This document shows, one piece after another, positions 36,482 through 45,938 of a stretch of 64,000 bases of DNA (positions are counted from its first letter, which is position 1; every line of letters starts with the position of its first letter). This stretch comes from Polynucleobacter cosmopolitanus (lineage in GTDB: Bacteria > Pseudomonadota > Gammaproteobacteria > Burkholderiales > Burkholderiaceae). The notes under the pieces are model-generated. The model made no database searches, was not told where the DNA came from, and saw only the letters and a list, made by a program, of their open reading frames with translations. A program made the translations under genes and the position numbers. The stretch is taken from NCBI RefSeq assembly GCF_002224225.1, contig NZ_NJGG01000001.1:525374-589373 (forward strand). The letters are read 5' to 3'.

Positions 36482-36521
36482 TTAACCAAGTCAAAGAATT
36501 TAGAAATAAAGGATTAAAAAT

Positions 36522-37553
36522 ATGAGCAACTTAAAAGGTAAAAAGATCACCGTTCATGACATGACCTTGCGTGATGGTATGCATCCTAAGCGTCATTTAA
36601 TGACGCTGGAGCAAATGGAAACCATCGCATGTGGTTTGGATGATGCAGGCGTTCCTTTGATTGAAGTGACGCACGGTGACGGTTTGGGAGGATCATCTGT
36701 TAACTATGGTTTCCCAGCACACACAGATGAAGAATATTTGTCTGCTGTGATTCCAAAAATGAAAAATGCCAAAGTATCTGCTTTGTTATTGCCAGGTATG
36801 GGCACTGTGGATCATTTAAAGATGGCACATGACTTAGGCGTTCATTGCATTCGTGTGGCAACTCACTGTACAGAAGCCGACGTATCTGAGCAGCACATTG
36901 GTATGGGCCGCAAATTAGGCATGGATACCGTTGGTTTCTTGATGATGGCCCATAAGGCATCTCCAGAGAAATTGGTTGAACAGGCTAAATTGATGGAATC
37001 CTATGGTGCCAACTGCATTTATGTGACTGACTCTGCTGGTTACATGTTGCCTGATGATGTGAAAGAGCGTCTAACTGCTGTGCGCCAGGCTCTTGATTCA
37101 AAGACAGAACTAGGTTTCCATGGCCACCACAACATGGCGATGGGTATTGCCAATTCACTTGCTGCTATCGAGTGTGGCGCTAATCGTATTGATGCTGCAG
37201 CTGCTGGTTTAGGCGCTGGTGCTGGTAATACGCCAATGGAAGTATTCATTGCGGTGTGTGATCGCATGGGTATTGAAACGGGCGTTGATGTATTCAAGAT
37301 TCAAGACGTTGCTGAAGATCTTGTTGTGCCTATCATGGATCACGTGATTCGTATTGATCGCGATTCTTTAACTTTAGGTTATGCGGGTGTTTACTCTTCA
37401 TTCTTATTGTTTGCAAAACGTGCTGAAAAGAAATACGGCATCTCTGCTCGCGAACTTTTGGTTGAGTTAGGTCGTCAAGGCATGGTTGGTGGTCAAGAGG
37501 ACATGATCGAAGACACGGCAATGACGCTTGCAAAAGCGCGCGGCCTTATTTAA
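36522..37553 (+). CDS. dmpG: 4-hydroxy-2-oxovalerate aldolase
   Basis: This 343-residue aldolase cleaves 4-hydroxy-2-oxovalerate to pyruvate and acetaldehyde. It has the DRE-TIM-type barrel with [11 protein letters not shown] near the N-terminus, [14 protein letters not shown] with metal ligands His and His, and a C-terminal communication domain [19 protein letters not shown]. It pairs with DmpF. A paralogue is at 49243-50298. Confidence 0.96.
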   Translation: MSNLKGKKITVHDMTLRDGMHPKRHLMTLEQMETIACGLDDAGVPLIEVTHGDGLGGSSVNYGFPAHTDEEYLSAVIPKMKNAKVSALLLPGMGTVDHLKMAHDLGVHCIRVATHCTEADVSEQHIGMGRKLGMDTVGFLMMAHKASPEKLVEQAKLMESYGANCIYVTDSAGYMLPDDVKERLTAVRQALDSKTELGFHGHHNMAMGIANSLAAIECGANRIDAAAAGLGAGAGNTPMEVFIAVCDRMGIETGVDVFKIQDVAEDLVVPIMDHVIRIDRDSLTLGYAGVYSSFLLFAKRAEKKYGISARELLVELGRQGMVGGQEDMIEDTAMTLAKARGLI

Positions 37554-37584
37554 TAGAAACCTTATTCAGGTTAAAGGAAACAAT

Positions 37585-38373
37585 ATGAAGTTAGATCAAG
37601 CAACCATTAAAAAATTAGCAGAGCATCTTGAAAACTGCGAATTGAATGCAAAAGATACGACAAAAATCACGGATGATCATCCAGAGATGGATTGGGATGA
37701 TGCATATGCGATTCAAGATGAAATCAAGCGTCGCAAAATAGCCAGAGGTCACAAGATTGCTGGACTCAAAGCTGGCTTGACATCACATGCCAAGATGAAA
37801 CAAATGGGTGTTGAGACACCGTGTTTTGGTTTTATGGCGGACTACTATGCATTGCCAGATGGTGGTGAGTGCAAGGTGTCAGAATTAATTCATCCAAAAG
37901 TTGAGCCAGAAATTGCGTTTGTGTTGAAAAAAGCACTCAAAGGTCCAGGCTGCCACATTGGTTCAGTATTGGCTGCAACTGATTTCGTGTTGCCAGGCAT
38001 TGAAGTGATTGACTCACGTTATCGCGACTTTAAATTTGACTTAAAGAGCGTGATTGCAGATAACACTTCTGCAGCTCGTTTTGTGATCGGCGGCAACCCT
38101 GTGTATGTGGGTGATGTTGATTTGAGAACTGTTGGTATCGTGCTTGAAAAAAATGGTGAGCCAGTGGCCTTTGGTGCTGGTGCAGCTGTATTAGGACACC
38201 CTGCGGCTGCGATTGCCATGATGGCCAATCACTTGGGCGCACGCGGTGAAGAAATCCCTGCAGGTACTTTGATTTTGTCTGGCGGTGTTACTGAAGCTGT
38301 AGCGGTAGCCGCTGGCGATAACGTTACCTTGAAGATTCAAGGAATGGGTAGCACAAGCTTACGTTTCATCTAA
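37585..38373 (+). CDS. dmpH: 4-oxalocrotonate decarboxylase
   Basis: The enzyme releases CO2 from 4-oxalocrotonate (keto form) to give 2-hydroxypentadienoate. It belongs to the same fold family as DmpE, with KVEPEIAFVLKK metal ligands and LKAGLTSHAKMKQMGVETPCFGF near residue 60, the DmpH/XylI form. The end is GMGSTSLRFI. I take the ATG at 37585, preceded by AAAGGAAA; an upstream frame start at 37528 would overlap dmpG. Confidence 0.94.
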   Translation: MKLDQATIKKLAEHLENCELNAKDTTKITDDHPEMDWDDAYAIQDEIKRRKIARGHKIAGLKAGLTSHAKMKQMGVETPCFGFMADYYALPDGGECKVSELIHPKVEPEIAFVLKKALKGPGCHIGSVLAATDFVLPGIEVIDSRYRDFKFDLKSVIADNTSAARFVIGGNPVYVGDVDLRTVGIVLEKNGEPVAFGAGAAVLGHPAAAIAMMANHLGARGEEIPAGTLILSGGVTEAVAVAAGDNVTLKIQGMGSTSLRFI

Positions 38374-38391
38374 TTTAAAAAGGATACTCAA

Positions 38392-38583
38392 ATGCCATTT
38401 GCACAGATTTATTTGATGGAAGGTCGTACAGAAGACCAAAAGCGTGCTGTGATTGAAAAAGTAACTCAAGCACTTCATGAAGCTGTTGGTGCGCCAAAAG
38501 AAAATGTGCGCGTTTGGATTCATGATATGCCAAAAGAAAACTGGGGCATTGCTGGAGTCACTGCTAAGGATCTGGGTCGATAA
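38392..38583 (+). CDS. dmpI: 4-oxalocrotonate tautomerase
   Basis: This 63-residue tautomerase interconverts enol and keto forms of 4-oxalocrotonate. Pro1 after Met removal is the general base (MPFAQIYLMEGR), and Arg12 of the family is in place. The length and GVTAKDLGR end match XylH/DmpI. An alternative frame for the neighbouring hydrolase overlaps it but is not translated. Confidence 0.95.
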   Translation: MPFAQIYLMEGRTEDQKRAVIEKVTQALHEAVGAPKENVRVWIHDMPKENWGIAGVTAKDLGR

Positions 38584-38590
38584 GGGAATC

Positions 38591-39436
38591 ATGTCAAATA
38601 CAGCTGTGAACAACCCTGAAATCGGCAAATCTATCATTGCTGGTGGTATCAAAACAAATTATCAGGATCACGGGCAAGGGGATCCAATCTTTTTGATTCA
38701 TGGTTCAGGCCCTGGCGTAACTGCTTATGCCAACTGGCGTTTAACCATGCCGGTCCTAGCAGAAAAGTTCAGAGTGATTGCTCCGGACATGGTGGGCTTC
38801 GGCTTTACCGAGCGACCTGCCAATGTGAGTTACACCATGGACATGTGGGTGTCTCATGCTTTAAGTTTGATGGATGAGTTAAAGATTGAAAAAGCTCATT
38901 TGGTTGGCAATTCCTTTGGTGGCGGCTTGGCCCTTGCCTTGGCGTTAAAGGCCCCAGATCGTGTTAATCGCCTTGTATTGATGGGGGCGGCAGGCACAAA
39001 GTTTCAATTAACTGATGGCTTGGATGCTGTTTGGGGATACAAAGGTACCCTGGAGCACATGAAGGAATTGGTTGGCTTATTTGCTTTTAATAAGAATTTG
39101 GTCAGCGATGATTTGGCGAAGTTACGTTATGAAGCCAGTATTCGCCCAGGTTTTCAGGAGGCATTCTCAGCGATGTTCCCGGCACCTCGTCAACGCTGGG
39201 TCGATTCATTGGCCAGTGATGAAGGAAAAATCAAAACATTGACTCATGAAACCATGATCATTCATGGGCGCGATGATGCCATCATTCCTTTATCAGCCAG
39301 TTTGCGTTTACATGATTTGATTCCAAAATCTCAGTTACATGTTTTCGGACAATGTGGCCATTGGACTCAAATTGAGCACTCAGCCAGGTTTAATCAGCTA
39401 TTATTGAATTTCTTTTTAGAGGCAAATGCCAAATAA
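38591..39436 (+). CDS. dmpD: 2-hydroxymuconic semialdehyde hydrolase
   Basis: The alpha/beta hydrolase of about 281 residues cleaves ring-fission product directly, which is the hydrolytic branch needed for ketone products from methylated catechols. The oxyanion region is LIHGSGPGVTAYANW, the nucleophile Ser is in GNSFGGG, Asp in IHGRDDAIIP and His in GQCGHWTQIEH. The ATG at 38591 follows AAGGGAATC; longer readings overlap dmpI. It is typical that dmpD and dmpC are both present for broad substrates. Confidence 0.94.
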   Translation: MSNTAVNNPEIGKSIIAGGIKTNYQDHGQGDPIFLIHGSGPGVTAYANWRLTMPVLAEKFRVIAPDMVGFGFTERPANVSYTMDMWVSHALSLMDELKIEKAHLVGNSFGGGLALALALKAPDRVNRLVLMGAAGTKFQLTDGLDAVWGYKGTLEHMKELVGLFAFNKNLVSDDLAKLRYEASIRPGFQEAFSAMFPAPRQRWVDSLASDEGKIKTLTHETMIIHGRDDAIIPLSASLRLHDLIPKSQLHVFGQCGHWTQIEHSARFNQLLLNFFLEANAK

Positions 39437-39464
39437 GTTTTGGCATCAATTAACGGAGATTCAA

Positions 39465-39950
39465 TTGGACGCTAAAAAAACTATTCAATCATTATTGGTT
39501 TTGATGATGGGGACATGTTTCTCGTTAACTGTTTTAGCAGACGCTAAACCAACGCCACGAGAAGAAATGAACCAAGATTATAAAAATCGAGGCATTGGTG
39601 GTAAGCGTTATGAAATTGATCGCAGCCCCATTGGTTCATTTGATTACTATATGGAGCGCTTAGATGCGACCAAGAAAAAGTTGAAAATTACCAAAGAACA
39701 ACAAGACTTGTGGGCTGATTATGAAAAAAGTCTGATTGCTCTCTTTACTGATATCAAAAGAGCTAAGGCGCGTTTGGGTGGTGCCACAGCAGTTCAGCAA
39801 ATTGGTCAGGTTTTAGGCGTGACTCAGAATCGCTATGCAGGCATGGAGCAAATCCATGACTCCGCTAAAAAGCTTTACGAGAGTTTTAGCGATAGTCAAA
39901 AGAAAACAGCCGATGAGTTTTTAATCACGACGGTACCGAATTTTGATTAA
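39465..39950 (+). CDS. Small exported helical protein, Spy/CpxP (LTXXQ)-like candidate
   Basis: The 161-residue product starts at a TTG (39465) with GGAG six bases before it. This choice gives a clean signal peptide (MDAKKTIQSLLVLMMGTCFSLTVLA) with cleavage before DAKPT. An in-frame ATG at 39426 would overlap the hydrolase and place polar residues before the signal. The mature protein is charged and helical, with LKITKEQQDLWADYEKSL resembling LTXXQ repeats of periplasmic chaperones Spy and CpxP. A role against envelope stress from phenolics is inferred. It ends the meta operon at a strong terminator. Confidence 0.6.
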   Translation: MDAKKTIQSLLVLMMGTCFSLTVLADAKPTPREEMNQDYKNRGIGGKRYEIDRSPIGSFDYYMERLDATKKKLKITKEQQDLWADYEKSLIALFTDIKRAKARLGGATAVQQIGQVLGVTQNRYAGMEQIHDSAKKLYESFSDSQKKTADEFLITTVPNFD

Positions 39951-39975
39951 TGTCTGAGTAATCTCAATAAGTTCT

Positions 39976-40017
39976 ACATAAAACAAACCCCTCAATTTTG
40001 AGGGGTTTGTTTTATGT
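39976..40017. terminator. Strong bidirectional terminator at the end of the meta operon
   Basis: A perfect 19-base stem: ACATAAAACAAACCCCTCA (39976-39994) and its complement (39999-40017), loop ATTT. A/T-rich outer arms serve both strands; the quinone-reductase gene faces it from the right. Confidence 0.92.
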
Positions 40018-40043
40018 GCAGACTTTAAATCTTCAGTACACGA

Positions 40044-40751
40044 TCACCTTTGAATTTTTGGCATCATTTTTTCATCAAAGTCATCTAAGCTAGGAAAGCT
40101 CAAAGGGTCTAATTGATCGAGGTTGGTGAGATATTCGCGATATTCTTTTAAAAGAGTTTGGCGATCCTCATTTGAAATATAAGGAACGTGCCAGCCGATA
40201 AAAGGCGGGAGTACTGTTAAGCCCACATAGGCCATGGAGCCTCTGAGCAATGGGCGCAGCATGGTTTGCATCTCACCATGAATCTTGTCTTCACCAAACA
40301 TGTGCTCTCTTCCGCCCAGTGTGAAAGCAAGCAATCCTTTTTTACCTTTTAGACCGCCTTGATCATAAAAACGTTTACCGCCATAACAAAATCCGGAAAC
40401 AAAAACACGATCAATCCATCCCTTTAAGATGGCCGGTACGGAAAACCAATACATCGGAAAGTTGAAGATCAAAAGATCACACCATTTTAATTTTTCAATT
40501 TCAGCTTGAATGTCTGGTGAGAGCTGCCCACTTTTATAAGATTCTCTTTGTTCAAGGGCGTAGACCAAATAATCTGGCTGACTTCTGACTCCAAAATCAT
40601 TGCCACTGGCCACGGGATTCCACTTCATCTGATGTAAATCAGAGACTTGTACTTCATGGCCTAAGTGTTGAAATGTTTCAGCGGCCGTGTCTTTCATGGC
40701 GCTACAAAAAGATTGCGGTTCCGGATGGGCGTGAACAATGAATATTTTCAT
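40044..40751 (-). CDS. NAD(P)H:quinone oxidoreductase, flavodoxin-fold
   Basis: The 235-residue protein belongs to the NQO1/KefF/MdaB type. It opens MKIFIVHAHPEPQSFCSAMKD, the flavin-phosphate loop, and has the FNFPMYWFSVPAILKGWIDRVF motif. The reaction is expected to be two-electron reduction of quinones to hydroquinones, which prevents redox cycling from catechol oxidation. This is inferred from family and from location in an aromatic island. It is transcribed toward the meta operon terminator and downstream of the Crp-type regulator. Confidence 0.88.
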   Translation of the reverse strand: MKIFIVHAHPEPQSFCSAMKDTAAETFQHLGHEVQVSDLHQMKWNPVASGNDFGVRSQPDYLVYALEQRESYKSGQLSPDIQAEIEKLKWCDLLIFNFPMYWFSVPAILKGWIDRVFVSGFCYGGKRFYDQGGLKGKKGLLAFTLGGREHMFGEDKIHGEMQTMLRPLLRGSMAYVGLTVLPPFIGWHVPYISNEDRQTLLKEYREYLTNLDQLDPLSFPSLDDFDEKMMPKIQR

Positions 40752-40790
40752 GATGACTTTTAAAAAGGCTGATTGATGCGGAAGCGCGGA

Positions 40791-41477
40791 TTATTCATAA
40801 GTGTCATTTCCCATTTTTTTAAGCATCTCTAGGTTGGTCACTTCAATTTCGCCATAATTAATCTTAATGTAGTCTAAGCTTTCAAGCTTCTTCAGCGCCA
40901 TATTCGTTCTTTGCCTAGATAATCCAGTTAAAAAGCCCACTTCTTCTTGTGAAAGTTTAAGCGCGGTACTTTGGCCAGGATAAAGGTGTTGATTAAATAA
41001 ACCAGCAATTATTTTGGCCACTCTCGAGTTGGTGTCTAAAAACCTTTCGGATTCAATCATCGAAATGAAATGAAAAAGTCGTTCATTAATTTGATTAATG
41101 ATGTAATGATTGAATGCAATATTTTTACTCAATAGCCAATGAAATGTTTCTTTGGGAAGGCAAGTTAAAACTGAGTCTCGCATAGCGATAGCATCATAAG
41201 AGCGGACCACCTCTTTTCTGACGAGGGGGCTTTCACCAAACCAGCTGCCAGATGGGATGGCCATGTAGGTGATTGATTTGCCACCAGGTGAAACATTGTT
41301 GGCTTTGATGAGACCTGAAGTCACCCCATACCAAAATTCTGGCATTTCACCTTTTCGACAAACATACTCATTTTTTGCGATGTGTTTGACCGTCAATTCC
41401 TGATGAACTCGGGCCAGTTCATCAGGTGTTAAGCATTCGAACCAAGGACAGTTTTCCATAAAACTATTGGCTTCCAT
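40791..41477 (-). CDS. Crp/Fnr-family transcription regulator
   Basis: The 228-residue protein has an N-terminal cyclic-nucleotide-binding-type barrel (about 10-125; FWYGVTSGLIKANNVSPGGKSITYMAIPSGSWFGE) and a C-terminal HTH_Crp domain (about 150-220; LSQEEVGFLTGLSRQRTNMALKKLES). The Fnr N-terminal cysteine cluster is absent, so it is not an oxygen sensor of FNR type. Effector is unknown. It is between quinone reductase and pyruvate carboxylase and may regulate one or both; the pyc stop is 14 bases away. Confidence 0.9.
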   Translation of the reverse strand: MEANSFMENCPWFECLTPDELARVHQELTVKHIAKNEYVCRKGEMPEFWYGVTSGLIKANNVSPGGKSITYMAIPSGSWFGESPLVRKEVVRSYDAIAMRDSVLTCLPKETFHWLLSKNIAFNHYIINQINERLFHFISMIESERFLDTNSRVAKIIAGLFNQHLYPGQSTALKLSQEEVGFLTGLSRQRTNMALKKLESLDYIKINYGEIEVTNLEMLKKMGNDTYE

Positions 41478-41491
41478 GATCTGTGTTGGGT

Positions 41492-44400
41492 TTAGGCGAA
41501 TTCAATTAAAAGATCTTTGGCATCCACTTGAACACCCGATGCTATATGAATTTTTTTAATCACACCATCCTCATTGGCTGTAATCATGGTTTCCATTTTC
41601 ATTGCTTCAATGGATACCAAGGGATTTCCTTTTTGTATCACTTGACCTTCTTTCACTGCAACAGTTGCAATCATGCCTGGTAGTGGTGCAGCGATATGTT
41701 TTGGGTTGGTAATTTCAGCTTTGATTCGTCCAACTTTCGTTGCCGTTGCTCCTAACTTCTTCACCTTTACTGTACGAGGTTGGCCGTTAAGTTCAAAGAA
41801 TACTCTGACAATGCCTTCCTCGTCCACAGGTGTTGTGCCTTGGAGTCGAATCACCAAGGTTTTCCCTGGATCAATTTCTATCGCCATTTCTTCGCCAGTA
41901 TTTAAGCCGTAGAAGAAAACAGGGGTTGGCAATAAAGATACATCACCATTGTGTTTGTAATGTTCCGCAAAAGTAGTAAAAACTTTTGGATACATCAAAT
42001 AAGAAGCCAACTCTGTGTCGTTGATGTGGCGATTAACTTTTTCTTCAGCTTCTTTTTTGGCTGCCTCAAGATTCGTTGATTCTAGATGTGCTCCAGCACG
42101 CCCCTCTATCGCTAACTTGTCCCTCAGAATCTTTTTGCCTAATTCTTTAGGGAAGCCATCTGCTGGGTAGCCCATTTCTCCACGGAAAAGAGAAATGACG
42201 GATTCTGGAAAGTTAATTTCCTTGGCTGGATCCAATACTTGCTCTGGGCTCAGATCATTGGTGACCATGTAAAGAGCCATATCACCAACCACTTTTGAGC
42301 TTGGTGTGACTTTAACAATATCACCAAATAGTTGATTGACATCAGCATAGGCCTGAGCCACTTCAGACCACCGATGTTGAATGCCCAATGAGCGGGCCTG
42401 TTCTCTTAGGTTGGTATATTGACCGCCAGGCATTTCATGAAGATAGACATCTGATGTGCCTGAGCGAATATCGGCTTCAAACGGAGAGTAGTACTTGCGC
42501 ACTCCTTCCCAGTAGGCAGATACAGGTCTAATTTGGCTGAGCGTGATTCCTGAGTCGCGAGCTGATCCTTCGGTTGATGCAATGATGCCGCCTAAGCTTG
42601 GTTGTGACGTTAGACCACTCATTGAATCCATCGCACCATCCACAGCATCTACACCAGCTTCTATGGCAGCTAACACCGAAGCAATTGAAGCACCGCTGGT
42701 ATCGTGGGTATGGAAGTGAACGGGTAATCCAACCTCTTCTTTGATGGCTTTGACCAGTGCGGTAATGGCAAGAGGTCTGCAAACGCCAGCCATGTCTTTA
42801 ATGCCAATAATATGAGCGCCAGCTTTTTCAAGTTGTTTTGCCATATCGACGTAATACTTGAGATTGTATTTCGCCCGCTTGAGATTAAAGATGTCACCGG
42901 TGTAGCAAATAGTGGCTTCGCACAGAGCATTATTTTCTAAAACAGCATCCATCGATACACGCATGTTTTCAACCCAGTTCAATGAGTCAAAAACTCTGAA
43001 TAGGTCTATGCCATTTTGGGCAGCTTGTTCAATGAAATAACGAACGACGTTATCAGGGTAGTTGGTATAACCAACGGCGTTGGATGAACGCAATAACATT
43101 TGTAACAAAATATTAGGCGCTGCTACTCGTATTTTCTTTAAACGATCCCAGGGATCTTCATTCAGGAAGCGCATGGAAACATCAAATGTGGCTCCACCCC
43201 AACATTCCAATGAGAAAAGTTGAGGAAGATGATGCGCATAATAAGGTGCTACCTTGACCATGTCGTTGGTACGCATGCGAGTGGCGAACAAGGATTGATG
43301 TGCATCGCGCATGGTGGTATCAGTTAATAAGATGCGATTTTCATTTCTCATCCACTCACTGAATTTCTTTGGGCCTAGAGCAGTTAATCGATCTTTGGTG
43401 CCAACTGCTAAAGAGCCTGTTAAATCTTCTTGAGGTAATTGAGGATGAGGTAGAGGTAAAGTCGGTAATTTTCTTCCACTCACCTCTGGATTGCCATTCA
43501 CAATCACGCCACTGATGAAGTTCAGCAGACGTGTGGCGCGATCACGGCGTTTAGGAAATTTATAAAGCTCAGGAGTGTTGTCAATGAAACGAGTTGAGCA
43601 TTCACCGGAAATGAACAAAGGATGATTGATCACATTCTCTAGGAATTGTAGATTGGTGTTAAGGCCGCGAACCCTGAATTCTCGGAGTGCTCGATCCATG
43701 CGAGCAATGGCTTCTTTGGATGTTGGTGCAGACGCTGTTACTTTGACCAATAAAGAATCATAGTAAGGCGTGATCACCGCACCTGCGTAGGCAGTGCCAG
43801 CGTCTAGGCGAATACCAAAACCAGCAGCACTTCGATAAGTTGAGATTTTCCCGTAATCTGGTGAGAAGCCATTCTCTGGATCTTCTGTTGTGACGCGACA
43901 TTGCAGTGCATGCCCGTTCAGCTTGATATTTTCTTGGGCAGGAATGCCTGATTCTGGTGTACCAATTTTGGCCCCTTCACTGATGTGAATTTGTGCTTTA
44001 ACAATGTCAATGCCAGTCACTTGTTCTGTCACTGTGTGTTCAACTTGAATGCGTGGATTGACTTCAATGAAGTAAAACTCACCAGTGTCACCATCCATTA
44101 AAAATTCAACGGTGCCTGCGTGTGTGTAATGAACTGCCTGCATCAAGCGAATCGCAGAATCACAAAGCATTTTTCTTTGCACATCATCAAGGTAAGGTGC
44201 TGGAGCGCGCTCAACTACTTTTTGATTTCGACGCTGCACTGAACAATCACGCTCAAATAGATGAACAACTTGCCCATGTTGATCGCCAATAATTTGAACT
44301 TCTACATGTCGCGCATTTCTGACCAATTTTTCCAAATAAACTTCATCATTACCAAATGCAGCTAAAGCTTCTCTTCTGGCAACAGGTAATTCTGCTTCTA

Positions 44401-44938
44401 AAGATTTTTCATCTTCAATGACGCGCATGCCACGACCACCACCGCCCCAACTGGCTTTTAGCATCAGTGGATAACCTACAGCAAGGGCCATTTTTTTTGC
44501 TTCATTCAAGTCTTGCGGTAATGGCTTGGTTGCTGGCATGACAGCAACGCCAGCAGCCACCGCGGCATTGCGCGCATCGACTTTATTGCCAAGGGTGCGC
44601 ATCACCTTTGGATCTGGGCCGATAAAGATGATGTCATTTTTTCTACAAGCTTCTGCAAAGTCAGGGTTTTCAGATAGAAAACCATAACCTGGGTGAATCG
44701 CATCCACATTTGCTTTTTTAGCAATGCGCAAAATATCTTCAATATCCAAGTATGCTGATATGGGCTTTTTTCCTTCGCCAACCAAATAACTTTCATCAGC
44801 TTTAAAGCGATGAAGGGCAAAACGATCCTCATTGGCATAAATACCAACGGTTCTGATGCCCAACTCATTAGAGGCTCTCATCACGCGAATGGCGATTTCG
44901 GATCGATTGGCGATCAGTATGCTGCGGATTTTTTTCAT
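41492..44938 (-). CDS. pyc: Pyruvate carboxylase
   Basis: A biotin enzyme of 1148 residues that carboxylates pyruvate to oxaloacetate. An N-terminal biotin carboxylase domain (about 1-455; ATP-grasp, KASWGGGGRGMR and EVNPRIQVEHTVTE) precedes a carboxyltransferase TIM barrel (about 530-800; DTTMRDAHQSLFATRMR) and a C-terminal biotinyl domain with EAMKME. The full single-chain form is present. Its place between two meta-cleavage modules, with an operator-like variant at its upstream side, suggests it uses pyruvate produced from phenols. Betaproteobacteria often lack it in this context. Confidence 0.96.
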   Translation of the reverse strand: MKKIRSILIANRSEIAIRVMRASNELGIRTVGIYANEDRFALHRFKADESYLVGEGKKPISAYLDIEDILRIAKKANVDAIHPGYGFLSENPDFAEACRKNDIIFIGPDPKVMRTLGNKVDARNAAVAAGVAVMPATKPLPQDLNEAKKMALAVGYPLMLKASWGGGGRGMRVIEDEKSLEAELPVARREALAAFGNDEVYLEKLVRNARHVEVQIIGDQHGQVVHLFERDCSVQRRNQKVVERAPAPYLDDVQRKMLCDSAIRLMQAVHYTHAGTVEFLMDGDTGEFYFIEVNPRIQVEHTVTEQVTGIDIVKAQIHISEGAKIGTPESGIPAQENIKLNGHALQCRVTTEDPENGFSPDYGKISTYRSAAGFGIRLDAGTAYAGAVITPYYDSLLVKVTASAPTSKEAIARMDRALREFRVRGLNTNLQFLENVINHPLFISGECSTRFIDNTPELYKFPKRRDRATRLLNFISGVIVNGNPEVSGRKLPTLPLPHPQLPQEDLTGSLAVGTKDRLTALGPKKFSEWMRNENRILLTDTTMRDAHQSLFATRMRTNDMVKVAPYYAHHLPQLFSLECWGGATFDVSMRFLNEDPWDRLKKIRVAAPNILLQMLLRSSNAVGYTNYPDNVVRYFIEQAAQNGIDLFRVFDSLNWVENMRVSMDAVLENNALCEATICYTGDIFNLKRAKYNLKYYVDMAKQLEKAGAHIIGIKDMAGVCRPLAITALVKAIKEEVGLPVHFHTHDTSGASIASVLAAIEAGVDAVDGAMDSMSGLTSQPSLGGIIASTEGSARDSGITLSQIRPVSAYWEGVRKYYSPFEADIRSGTSDVYLHEMPGGQYTNLREQARSLGIQHRWSEVAQAYADVNQLFGDIVKVTPSSKVVGDMALYMVTNDLSPEQVLDPAKEINFPESVISLFRGEMGYPADGFPKELGKKILRDKLAIEGRAGAHLESTNLEAAKKEAEEKVNRHINDTELASYLMYPKVFTTFAEHYKHNGDVSLLPTPVFFYGLNTGEEMAIEIDPGKTLVIRLQGTTPVDEEGIVRVFFELNGQPRTVKVKKLGATATKVGRIKAEITNPKHIAAPLPGMIATVAVKEGQVIQKGNPLVSIEAMKMETMITANEDGVIKKIHIASGVQVDAKDLLIEFA

Positions 44939-45032
44939 CTTGCGCTCTTTTCTAAATAATTGAATTTCTTTCGTTTTCTTGGAGATTGGGCACGTAATAG
45001 TTGAAAAAGGGTATTTTTTATCAATATTAGCT

Positions 45033-45050
45033 ATAAATCTCGATATTTAT
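45033..45050. promoter_or_regulatory. Operator-like near-palindrome between pyc and gntR2
   Basis: ATAAATCTCGATATTTAT is an 18-base near-palindrome with two unpaired positions. It is a variant of the island operator (ATCTCGAT in place of ATCTCGAG). It lies between divergent pyc (start 44938) and the second gntR (start 45156) and could control both. Confidence 0.55.
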
Positions 45051-45155
45051 TTACAATCTTAATATAAATAATTAAAATTTGGTGAAATAAATCTATCAAA
45101 AAAATAACCAGTTCTATAGATCTGGAAAGTGCCATCTATTGGTGAAAGGCCACAA

Positions 45156-45902
45156 ATGAGATTAATTTCAACGGCATTTTTTGAGCAGGATAAGTTTCAG
45201 CCTAAAACACTGGTTGAGGGGGCTTATCTTGCGTTGAGAAATGACATCATCAAGGGTATCTACACGCCCTCAAGTAAGCTAAAGGTCGATCATTTAAAAG
45301 ATGTTTATCAAGTCAGTGGTGGAACTTTGCGTGAAGCTTTGGCTCTTTTGGTAGCCGATAGTTTGGTCTATGCCGAAGGACAAAAAGGCTTTTTTGTTTC
45401 TCCTATGTCAATTAAAGACTTCAAAGAGATCACCCAATTGCGCGTCATTTTGGAGATACAAGCCCTAACGCAATCTCTCAAGAATGGTAACGATAAATGG
45501 GAGGCCGATGTGATGGCGGCCTATCACCGTTTAAATCTTGCAGAGAAGAAATTGGCGCTCGAAGATATTGAGCAGCGTAACGCGCAATTTTTCTCATGGG
45601 AAGAGCGTAATGCTGAATTCCATGCGTCTTTGGTATCAGCTTGTCAATCTAAGTGGTTATTGCAATTTATCGGCATCCTGTACCAGCAATCAGAAAGATA
45701 TCGCTCCTTAGGCGTGCACTATGGAACCAATTTGAAGCGCGATTTACATGCAGAACATGAGGCTCTGAAGGATGCCGCCTTGGCAAGAAATATTCCTTTG
45801 TGTTCAGAGATTTTGGCTGAGCACATCAGCATTACTTATGAATTATTTGAAAATCTTCCTGAGAGCGTCTTTAGTGGCAAAGAAGCCTTGGCCCAAGCTT
45901 AA
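45156..45902 (+). CDS. GntR-family (FCD) regulator, second paralogue
   Basis: The 248-residue protein has the same layout as the regulator at 29835-30569: a winged helix near residues 15-85 (TLVEGAYLALRNDIIKGIYTPSSKLKVDHLKDVYQVSGGTLREALAL) and an FCD ligand domain. The recognition helix portion GTLREALALLVADSLV is identical, so both may bind the same DNA palindrome. The ligand domains differ more. The ATG at 45156 aligns with the paralogue's start; a GTG at 45129 is less likely. It precedes the second lower-pathway genes and probably controls them. Confidence 0.88.
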   Translation: MRLISTAFFEQDKFQPKTLVEGAYLALRNDIIKGIYTPSSKLKVDHLKDVYQVSGGTLREALALLVADSLVYAEGQKGFFVSPMSIKDFKEITQLRVILEIQALTQSLKNGNDKWEADVMAAYHRLNLAEKKLALEDIEQRNAQFFSWEERNAEFHASLVSACQSKWLLQFIGILYQQSERYRSLGVHYGTNLKRDLHAEHEALKDAALARNIPLCSEILAEHISITYELFENLPESVFSGKEALAQA

Positions 45903-45938
45903 ATATTGCTTAAAAAAATAAATTATTAAGAGGAATTT

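Noticed and set aside
41024..41029. CTCGAG inside the Crp-type regulator gene
   Set aside because: It lies in coding sequence, without AAT/ATT arms. A six-base match is expected several times by chance in 64 kb.
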